In this document: positions 1-5,057 of the stretch, piece after piece
Position numbering within the stretch: the first letter of the stretch is position 1
How the letters are laid out: each line of letters begins with the position of its first letter
Source of the DNA: Lachnospiraceae bacterium
GTDB lineage: Bacteria > Bacillota > Clostridia > Lachnospirales > Lachnospiraceae
NCBI GenBank assembly: GCA_003453515.1
Contig: DMLD01000032.1
Location: forward strand, 1 to 6,392
Direction of reading: 5' to 3'
DNA length: 6,392 bases
The notes under the pieces: model-generated
The model's input: only the letters and a program-made list of their open reading frames with translations
Databases searched by the model: none
What the model was told of the DNA's origin: nothing
Translations under genes and position numbers: made by a program

Positions 1-27
1 TTGCGCCTATTCGAAACCGTAGCGGTG
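1..27. repeat. 27-bp direct repeat, copy 1
   Basis: This stretch is identical base for base to 80-106. It begins at the window edge, so the true repeat may extend further left. Inside it lies a small dyad, ACCG-TAG-CGGT at 16-26. The bases at 5-10 (GCCTAT) can also pair with ATAGGC at 31-36, a second hairpin that copy 2 cannot make. Read on the minus strand, both copies contain the codons for H-R-Y-G-F-E followed by TAG, so the repeat may be a duplicated gene tail. Confidence 0.85.
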
Positions 28-79
28 TGTATAGGCATCCACAGCCAACCGCAGAATCTGTTGTTTCTTCGGGATCCGC

Positions 80-106
80 TTGCGCCTATTCGAAACCGTA
101 GCGGTG
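80..106. repeat. 27-bp direct repeat, copy 2
   Basis: Exact second copy of 1-27, with a start-to-start distance of 79 bp and 52 bp of unrelated sequence between the copies. Identity stops after 106, where copy 1 continues TGTA and copy 2 continues CACG. The right part of this copy, from 91, forms the left arm of the hairpin at 91-146. The distance is not a multiple of three, so the copies lie in different reading frames of any single ORF crossing both. Confidence 0.85.
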
Positions 107-146
107 CACGGCTTGAAAATACCAAGCCTGCGCACCGACGCTTTCG
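91..146. repeat. GC-rich imperfect hairpin (H1)
   Basis: The two arms pair as CGAAA 91-95 with TTTCG 142-146, CGT 97-99 with ACG 138-140, CGGTGC 102-107 with GCACCG 132-137, and GGCTTG 110-115 with CAAGCC 123-128, closing a 7-base loop (116-122). That is 20 base pairs, plus T90-A147, interrupted by one mismatch, a 2-base bulge and a 2x3 internal loop. Outside it, 51-62 can pair with 164-176 (12 bp, one bulged base), so the whole of 51-176 could fold into one larger structure. No T-run follows in either direction, so it does not look like a simple terminator. It may be a palindromic repeat, a transposon end or an RNA stem. Confidence 0.7.
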
Positions 147-200
147 ACAGTCCCTCAGAAACTAACAGATTTCTGCTCCGTTGGCAGGTTTATTAATACT

Positions 201-237
201 GCTAGTATATTTTTTCTTCTTAAAAATATCTTCTAGC
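201..237. repeat. AT-rich hairpin (H2)
   Basis: GCTAG 201-205 pairs with CTAGC 233-237 and ATATTTTT 207-214 pairs with AAAAATAT 222-229, around the 7-base loop TCTTCTT (215-221), with a small 1x3 internal loop. That gives 13 base pairs, mostly A-T. It lies between two GC-rich hairpins, H1 and H3. The low GC content makes it a weak terminator. As DNA it would extrude easily, and as RNA it could be a linker stem. Confidence 0.65.
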
Positions 238-248
238 TACCTTGTTTT

Positions 249-361
249 GAGTCCTGCATCTACAAGCACCGGCGGCAGAAGTTTTCTCACAGCGAGACTC
301 CGTCAGGAGCGAGTCGTGAGAAAAGCTTCGACTGCGCCCGGTGCGTTGGACTTCTGGACTC
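249..361. repeat. Long imperfect hairpin (H3), about 32 base pairs
   Basis: Pairing runs inward as follows: GAGTCC 249-254 with GGACTC 356-361, CAA 263-265 with TTG 346-348, GCACCGG 266-272 with CCGGTGC 338-344, GCAG 275-278 with CTGC 332-335, AAG 279-281 with CTT 326-328, and TTTTCTCAC 282-290 with GTGAGAAAA 316-324. The apical part (291-315) can form CTCC/GGAG or GACTC/GAGTC. A competing 10-bp inverted repeat, 306-315 with 357-366, would open this stem. The hairpin begins 72 bases after the stop codon of the minus-strand gene ending at 434 and has no T-run after it. It could be a transcript-stabilising stem, a repeat element or part of a structured RNA. The match GTCCAAC at 345-351 to an integron R box is isolated. 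Confidence 0.75.
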
Positions 362-401
362 GCTCCGACCGCGTCCGCACGGCGCACAAATATGACTCAT
401 T

Positions 402-438
402 CTGCCAACACCGCACGGCAGACCCTTGACCCATCAAG
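402..438 (-). terminator. Weak hairpins just after the cell-wall gene
   Basis: CTTGA 425-429 and TCAAG 434-438 form a perfect 5-bp stem around CCCA that overlaps the TGA stop (434-436) of the upstream gene. Next, CTGCC 402-406 pairs with GGCAG 417-421. Neither is followed by a U-run on the minus strand, so neither is a good intrinsic terminator. Transcripts may run into hairpin H3, which is much stronger. The octamer CCGCACGG occurs at 376-383 and again at 411-418. Confidence 0.25.
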
Positions 439-1963
439 GCCTGCCGAAGATATCCCCACACGGCTCATAGTAGTTATCAGGCCTGTTTGCCCAACACATC
501 GAGAGCAAAGGCTCATCCCCGTCAAAGCCGATGACCTTGTACCCCGCGAACATCTCCACATGATATATGCCTAAGTACCTTCCGTTTCTCGCGCCTGTCC
601 TAAACAGCACGTCTCCCGGCCGGTACACCATATCCTGTATCTTGCCGTAATCCCACTCGCCGAGTATCCTTCCCTTGCCGGCACACCATCTTGCTTCCTC
701 GGCAGCTGTAGGTGCGTACTTTCGCAGTCCGAAGTACTTTCCTATCTGCGCATATGCGCGCCAAACCAACGAGCTGCAGTCGTAGTAGCCCTTTTGCATG
801 CGCATCGGCTGTGAGTAGCTGCAGGTATCTCCTATCTTTATCGCCTTGTTGAGAACTTTAGTGTGTCCTTTTTTCACAACGGAAACCGCACAGCCGATCC
901 TCTGAGTTCCGGTCAGTCCCTTGAACTGAGCATATACAACCGTGTTGCCGACATTTTTCCCTCTGACGATACCGCTCTTTGAGACTGTGGCTACCGACGG
1001 TCTGGTCGATCTCCACTTGAAGCTTCCCTTGTATTTCAGTATCTTTATCACAAAATCGTCCCCGACATCCATCACATGATGATCCGTGCTTATGCTTGTC
1101 AGCTTATTTATAAACTTAAGCTTTAGCTCGCTGCCGTTCAGTATGAGGGTTATCGTCGAGGTTCCCTCTACATAGGACTGTATATGTATCTTCTTATCTA
1201 TAGGGTCGAGCGAGACATCGACCAGCATCTCCGAGTTGGACGACCTGTAGTCAAAGCTGTAGTACTTAAGATCCGGGCAATCGATAAGCTCCACATCCGC
1301 AGCGCCTATGGTATCGTACACCATGTAGGTGGTCACTGTCTTTTTGGAGAGAGATGTCCCTCTCGCATCACCCATGATGATGAAGGTAAACTTGGCAAGC
1401 CACCTCTCTTCTCTGTAGCCCGTGCTCTCGGTCGGATCCTCCACCTTTATCTTTGCCGTGATGATCACTGTCGCCTCACCGCCGGCAAGTATCCTGTACA
1501 GATGGTTGGTCTTGTCTATCGTCAGTATCTCCGGCTTGTCGACCGAATAGCTGATCTCGGTCCCCTCGTAGCTGTCGCCGCTCTCAAAGCTCTTCATCCC
1601 CTCGATGGCGCTGGACGGCGCTCCCGGTGCCATATTGTCTATGTGCTCTCCCGAGAAGGTCAATACGCCGTGATCTCCGACGCGGAAAAACTCTCTGTCG
1701 TAGTCGGCGGGTATGATATTGTCCTTGTTGTGCAGATATACATTTCTTATCCTGCCTGTAGCGGCTCCCTCTGTAGCAGCCTCCGCCGCGGGCTCTCCGC
1801 CCTCATCGGCAAGGTCTCTCTTTCCGTCGGCAGCAGCCATTTCTATCGCGACATCCGACATATCGGTCGCAGCTCCTGCCACGCTTCCCTGAAAGACTGC
1901 CGCCAGGGCAAGGCACATCGCCAGCCACAGTGCCGCTTTTCTTCCTCTTCTCATATAAATCAC
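434..1963 (-). CDS. Secreted Ig-like / NlpC-P60-type cell-wall protein
   Basis: A 509-residue exported protein, probably a peptidoglycan hydrolase or amidase of the cysteine-peptidase fold. Residues 1-32 form a classic signal peptide: RRGRK, then a hydrophobic run, then AGA-A as the likely cleavage site. Residues 36-70 are a low-complexity Ala/Glu/Gly linker. Two segments resemble bacterial Ig-like (Big_2) repeats, about 133-172 (ISYSVDKPEILTID) and about 298-363 (FKWRSTRPSVATVSKSGIVRG). Residues 385-509 look like NlpC/P60: GYYDCSSLVWRAY places the likely nucleophile at Cys396, and IYHVEMFAGY gives the likely catalytic His468. The third catalytic residue is not obvious. No choline-binding, SH3 or LPXTG anchor is visible. 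The start is GTG (1961-1963) behind AGAAGGA; an ATG three codons later is possible but further from that site. It has its own promoter, separate from the cluster upstream. Confidence 0.85.
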   Translation of the reverse strand: MIYMRRGRKAALWLAMCLALAAVFQGSVAGAATDMSDVAIEMAAADGKRDLADEGGEPAAEAATEGAATGRIRNVYLHNKDNIIPADYDREFFRVGDHGVLTFSGEHIDNMAPGAPSSAIEGMKSFESGDSYEGTEISYSVDKPEILTIDKTNHLYRILAGGEATVIITAKIKVEDPTESTGYREERWLAKFTFIIMGDARGTSLSKKTVTTYMVYDTIGAADVELIDCPDLKYYSFDYRSSNSEMLVDVSLDPIDKKIHIQSYVEGTSTITLILNGSELKLKFINKLTSISTDHHVMDVGDDFVIKILKYKGSFKWRSTRPSVATVSKSGIVRGKNVGNTVVYAQFKGLTGTQRIGCAVSVVKKGHTKVLNKAIKIGDTCSYSQPMRMQKGYYDCSSLVWRAYAQIGKYFGLRKYAPTAAEEARWCAGKGRILGEWDYGKIQDMVYRPGDVLFRTGARNGRYLGIYHVEMFAGYKVIGFDGDEPLLSMCWANRPDNYYEPCGDIFGRP

Positions 1964-1982
1964 CGGTTCCTTCTGTATGAGT

Positions 1983-2030
1983 CCGCCGCTTACGGCAGGC
2001 TCGCACGTGAATTGCGGGTGCGTGACACCC
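1983..2030 (-). promoter_or_regulatory. Structured leader of the cell-wall gene
   Basis: The predicted transcript has a leader of about 90 bases before the GTG at 1963. In it, on the minus strand, GGGTG (2030-2026) pairs with CACCC (2020-2016) around TCACG. Further on, CTGCCG (1998-1993) pairs with CGGCGG (1988-1983) around UAAG, ending about 12 bases before the AGAAGGA ribosome binding site. A competing stem, CGCAC (2022-2018) with GTGCG (2006-2002), excludes the first one. This could be a translational or transcriptional switch. I compared it by eye with c-di-AMP (ydaO), c-di-GMP-I and ZTP riboswitch consensus motifs and saw no match. Confidence 0.4.
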
Positions 2031-2061
2031 TCCCACTGTCTTTTCTTCTCACCGAACCCCT

Positions 2062-2090
2062 ATTCTATCACAACTTATTTTAAAAATCAA
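2062..2090 (-). promoter_or_regulatory. Promoter of the cell-wall gene
   Basis: On the minus strand, TTGATT (2090-2085) and TAGAAT (2067-2062) are separated by exactly 17 bases. The -10 box matches five of six consensus bases and is preceded by TGA, forming an extended -10 (TGATAGAAT). The -35 box matches four of six. Transcription would begin near 2055. This is the best vegetative sigma-factor promoter seen in the window and makes the downstream gene a separate unit. Confidence 0.7.
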
Positions 2091-2098
2091 ATATTGAT
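2086..2098. promoter_or_regulatory. 13-bp dyad overlapping the -35 box
   Basis: On the minus strand, ATCAA (2098-2094), TAT and TTGAT (2090-2086) form a perfect inverted repeat whose right arm is the -35 element. This is the position expected for a repressor operator. The right arm is followed directly by TTTTA, so the same dyad might act as a weak AT-rich terminator for the phosphoesterase gene that ends at 2162. Which of the two it is cannot be told from sequence. Confidence 0.4.
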
Positions 2099-2161
2099 AA
2101 GTAATATCTGTCTGAATAAGTATTTTGCTACTATTAACGACTGTCGCCTCACAATAACCCT

Positions 2162-3031
2162 TTATCTTATGTTGTCAAGCAGCATCACCGGTATCCTCAG
2201 ATCTCCCTCTCCCCATCCGATCTCGAGGTCGGGTTTATTTTTCCCGTGATAATCCGTGCCGCCCGTGATGAAGAGCCCGAACTCCTTGGCGAGCTTTCTG
2301 ACAAACGCCTCGTCAGTTCCCTTGTTTCTCGAATAGAGCGCCTCTACGCCCTGTATGCCGAACCCGACGAGCTCGCCGAGCATCCTGTGTATCTCCGACA
2401 CGCTCATCTTGTATATCATCGGATGCGCCAGCACCGGCTTTCCACCGGCCCCGAGGATCGCCTTTATCCCCTGCTCGGGCGTGAGGTATGTCCTATGCAC
2501 GTAGAGAGGCGAGGTATCCGACAAAAGCTGTCCCTTTTCAAATGCGGCGCTTATCGACGGGACCACGCCGCCCTCCATAAGCAGCCTTGCAAAATGCGGT
2601 CTCGCTATAGTCACGTTTCCGAACCGCTCCAACAGGTTTTCGTAGGTGATCATGGTGTAGCCCGCATTGTAAAAATTCTCGCACATCCTTTTGTTGCGGT
2701 TGTCGCGCTCCTCCCTCGCAAAGGTCAGCGCATCCAACAGCGGTTTATTTTCTATATCCATGTTGTATCCAAGAATATGTATCTCCTTTTTTCTCGAAGG
2801 ATTGCCTGCACTTGGTGGGATCACGTATTCACATGAGATCTCGACTCCCGGGATAACCTCTATGGGTTTGCCCTTTGCCGCCTCCATCGCCTCAGCCACA
2901 CCCGCGACCGTGTCGTGATCGGTAACAGCCATCGCTACGAGATTTTTCTCGAGCGCGAGTCTGACCAGCTCTGTCGGCGTATCGGTACCGTCCGAGCACG
3001 TGGAATGCATATGCAGATCAATAAGCTTCAT
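2162..3031 (-). CDS. PHP-domain metal-dependent phosphoesterase (TrpH/YciV type)
   Basis: A 289-residue cytoplasmic hydrolase of the PHP family. Likely metal ligands are all present: H7 and H9 in DLHMHS, D14, H39 in TDHD, E64 in PGVEIS, H85 in IHILGY, H203 in LAHP, and D260 and H262 in GGTDYHG. The insert at about 100-190 with ARPHFAR (143-149) is typical of the YciV/TrpH branch, whose studied members cleave nucleoside 3',5'-bisphosphates or trim RNA 5' ends. The length is normal for the family, and nothing suggests a polymerase-associated PHP domain. The ATG follows a strong GGGAGGA site by four bases. The gene lies 27 bases after the coiled-coil gene, so co-transcription is likely. The exact substrate cannot be read from sequence. 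Confidence 0.92.
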   Translation of the reverse strand: MKLIDLHMHSTCSDGTDTPTELVRLALEKNLVAMAVTDHDTVAGVAEAMEAAKGKPIEVIPGVEISCEYVIPPSAGNPSRKKEIHILGYNMDIENKPLLDALTFAREERDNRNKRMCENFYNAGYTMITYENLLERFGNVTIARPHFARLLMEGGVVPSISAAFEKGQLLSDTSPLYVHRTYLTPEQGIKAILGAGGKPVLAHPMIYKMSVSEIHRMLGELVGFGIQGVEALYSRNKGTDEAFVRKLAKEFGLFITGGTDYHGKNKPDLEIGWGEGDLRIPVMLLDNIR

Positions 3032-3058
3032 CGTTTCCTCCCATCTTATTTAGGAACA

Positions 3059-4294
3059 CTACTTAGGAATATCCTGTATCTGTCCCAGTACACGCTCGAC
3101 GTCCGCCTCGTATTCGGGCTTTTTCATGCGGATCCTGTCCATCTCGTTGAGGCACTCCGTCATCACTCCGGTGTTGTAATCAAGCTGTTCTCTGAGCTTT
3201 TGCCTGCGGACGTTGAGATCGTGCCTCACCTCGACCATCTCAGCGGGATCGATGAGCGCCTTCGCCTGTGAGAACCAAATCTCGCGATCCCTGACACCTA
3301 TGCTCCTAAGTGTCCCTATGAGTATCTCGTGGTTTTGCTCTATCTGGATCGTTCCCTCGCGCTGTCTCGCCCACTCTCTCTTTGCCTGGGAATACTGATT
3401 GTTGACGTAATCGAGCTCAGTGGCATTTCTCACATGATACTTTGCCGTCATGTACTCGAGCGTTCTCACATTGTTTACGTACTTGATCTTTACCGTATTG
3501 GTCAGCGAGACCGCCTTTGCCTGCTTCTTTTCGAGGACGACCATCTCCATCCGGTTTTTCCGCGATTCCGACATGATCAGAGCCGTCACGATGGATGCAA
3601 ACGCCACGGTCGCGATAAACGGCACCGTGATGTCCACCTGCCACACTCCAAGCAGCACTCCGAGCGCTATCGCCACTATCACAAGTATGACAGCCAGAGC
3701 CTTGCTGATGGATCTGAGTGTCTTCTGCCTTTTGTTTATCTCTATCTTGTCACTTGATAAAAATGCCTTCTCGCCGTTGAGCCTGCGCAGATCGTTGTGG
3801 ATCTTCACCTGTAGATCTTCGTATTCGAGAAGCTTCTTTATATCGGTGTTTACCTCGTCCTCAAAGCGATCAAGCGACTTTCGCTGACTCTCGGTTATCT
3901 GATATCTTTTGTTCCTTATCGTCCGCCGCATCTCGGTCAGCTCGACGATCCTTTTTGCGCTTTCGTATATGGCGACCTTCTCATCCGTGGGCGCCTGATC
4001 GATCAGCTGGATGTCCTTCAGATAAGAGGTCACTCTGCCATATTCAAATTTAACCTCCTCACAGGAGCGTCTCGCTTCCATGATCGTATCCCGCAAGCGC
4101 TCCAGATAAGAAAGACGAGCCTGACGGTCTTTTAAATCTACATTTTCTTTTTCGAAGTAGACCTTGTCCTTTATTATCTGCTCTACTTCGGCTGATTCGG
4201 CTTTGCGCTCCTCATTCAGATCCTGGGAGAGCTCCTCCGGATCAGGGGCGCGTTTTTTTCTTCGCTTGCCAAACCCGAACAATTTAAACCGCAC
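3059..4294 (-). CDS. Two-pass membrane protein with long coiled coils, unknown function
   Basis: A 411-residue protein in three parts. The basic N-terminus (KRRKKR, 10-15) leads into a charged, heptad-like helical region at about 22-195. Two hydrophobic segments follow at about 199-217 (AVILVIVAIALGVLLG) and 222-241 (PFIATVAFASIVTALI), joined by only a few residues. A second charged helical region fills about 246-409. The short turn between the membrane segments makes a hairpin anchor likely, with both coiled coils in the cytoplasm. The start is GTG (4292-4294); 11 bases overlap the end of the TPR gene, which implies translational coupling. The site AAAGG sits nine bases before it. No catalytic motif is seen. 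Context suggests a scaffold that brings the Hsp70-like and TPR partners to the membrane. I do not recognise a named family. Confidence 0.85.
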   Translation of the reverse strand: MRFKLFGFGKRRKKRAPDPEELSQDLNEERKAESAEVEQIIKDKVYFEKENVDLKDRQARLSYLERLRDTIMEARRSCEEVKFEYGRVTSYLKDIQLIDQAPTDEKVAIYESAKRIVELTEMRRTIRNKRYQITESQRKSLDRFEDEVNTDIKKLLEYEDLQVKIHNDLRRLNGEKAFLSSDKIEINKRQKTLRSISKALAVILVIVAIALGVLLGVWQVDITVPFIATVAFASIVTALIMSESRKNRMEMVVLEKKQAKAVSLTNTVKIKYVNNVRTLEYMTAKYHVRNATELDYVNNQYSQAKREWARQREGTIQIEQNHEILIGTLRSIGVRDREIWFSQAKALIDPAEMVEVRHDLNVRRQKLREQLDYNTGVMTECLNEMDRIRMKKPEYEADVERVLGQIQDIPK

Positions 4295-5057
4295 TTCCTG
4301 CCGCCTTTCTCAAATCCTCTTTATATTTTTCTATCTCATCATCTGTTACTCGCCTCGTGCTTACCTTGGCCTTCGCGTCGTTAAATCTTGTTCTGATGGC
4401 TTCCAGCTGGGCATTGTTCATGCCGTGCACGATGCACTCCCTCTCGAACTCGTCATTTTTGCCCTGCATCAGCAGCAGATAGAGGTAGTGGTTCAGGGAT
4501 TCCGCTCTGTGGTTTCTCGAATACGCCTCCTTGAAATCCCTCGCCGCCTCCTCGAACGAAGCCGTGTAAAACAGCGCGATCCCGCGGTTGTGCAGGATAT
4601 TTCCGTAGCTCTCAGGAGTGAAGCTTGCCGCATAGGCACCGTTTAGGAGCTTTCTGTATGCTATCACGCTCTTGGCGTACAGCCCTGCCCTCATGTAGTT
4701 ATCGGCGCGTATTTTTCTCTTCTCGTGCAGAGGCATGCTCACTATCTCGTCGATGATCCTGATCAGCTCCCTGATCTCGCCCTCCTTGTAGTAGTCGCAC
4801 GCGCACAGTATGGTCACGACCATATCCTTAAGCTTGTTTTGGTTCCTGATCATGGTCTCGAGCTTGTCGGCTATGACCTTTTGATCCGCCATGTCTCTAA
4901 GCCACACGGTGAGCGGATAGGTGAAAAATTCCTCCGTTATGGTGTAGATATTGTTTCCTATATAATAGCAAAGCTCCTCGAGTGAGTAGACCTTCGCTCC
5001 CGTATAGGGCATGATATAGGGCTCATCCGCGACCTTACCGAAACATCTTATAAACAC
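4284..5057 (-). CDS. TPR-like helical protein of a Clostridia cluster, unknown function
   Basis: With the preferred GTG start the protein has 257 residues. A longer version could begin at ATG 5073-5075, but that ATG overlaps the ribosome binding site GGGAGGAG, which stands eight bases before the GTG at 5055-5057, so the GTG is the better start. The N-terminal part (FIRCFGKVADEPYIMPYTG, then SLEELCYYIGNNIYTI) looks like a compact conserved module. About residues 110-205 carry two or three tetratricopeptide-like helix pairs; the clearest is HNRGIALFYTASFEEAARDF with the usual G/A spacing. TPR units bind protein partners, so an adaptor role is inferred. There is no signal peptide or membrane segment. 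It overlaps the gene before it by 10 bases and the gene after it by 11. Confidence 0.85.
   Translation of the reverse strand: MFIRCFGKVADEPYIMPYTGAKVYSLEELCYYIGNNIYTITEEFFTYPLTVWLRDMADQKVIADKLETMIRNQNKLKDMVVTILCACDYYKEGEIRELIRIIDEIVSMPLHEKRKIRADNYMRAGLYAKSVIAYRKLLNGAYAASFTPESYGNILHNRGIALFYTASFEEAARDFKEAYSRNHRAESLNHYLYLLLMQGKNDEFERECIVHGMNNAQLEAIRTRFNDAKAKVSTRRVTDDEIEKYKEDLRKAAGSAV

Larger units (their letters stand above)
7..189 (-). pseudogene. Short open frame of unknown identity, possible gene remnant
   Basis: On the minus strand a frame of 60 codons is open from just after a TAA (190-192) to a TAG at 7-9. It has no ATG. A GTG at 133-135 is possible but has no convincing ribosome binding site before it. 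The stretch around LSKASVRRLGIFKP and the basic stretch RKRIPKKQQILRLAVDAY look protein-like, and the frame ends in HRYGFE. I do not recognise a family. The frame passes through hairpin H1 and both 27-bp repeats, so it may instead be an accident of structured non-coding DNA. It could equally be the degraded end of a transposase or recombinase, but nothing seen proves that. Confidence 0.2.

Noticed and set aside
1..106. CRISPR array suggested by two identical 27-bp repeats
   Set aside because: Only two copies are seen, the 52-bp interval is longer than usual spacers, the repeat forms part of a larger hairpin, and no cas gene is present.
181..211. Possible plus-strand promoter, TTGGCA with TAGTAT or TATATT
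   Set aside because: Spacing is 16 bases to a poor -10 box or 19 to a better one, the site sits in hairpin H2, and no gene follows on the plus strand.
249..361. Integron attC site suggested by GTCCAAC (minus strand, 345-351) at the base of a hairpin
   Set aside because: The matching GTTRRRY box on the other arm is absent; the opposite side reads TTGTAGA with a long unpaired insert, and no cassette structure or integrase is seen.
181..574. Plus-strand open frames of 82 and 77 codons
   Set aside because: They run through hairpin H3 and into the antisense of the cell-wall gene, lack ribosome binding sites and show no recognisable protein features.
1184..2083. Long open frame of 299 codons on the plus strand
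   Set aside because: It lies wholly antisense to the signal-peptide cell-wall gene and its promoter, has no ribosome binding site or family-like sequence, and is explained as a shadow of that gene.
2099..2161. Intrinsic terminator directly after the PHP gene
   Set aside because: Only AT-rich, interrupted pairings (AATAGTA with TACTTATT) are found, without a GC-rich stem and U-run; the dyad at 2086-2098 is the only weak candidate.
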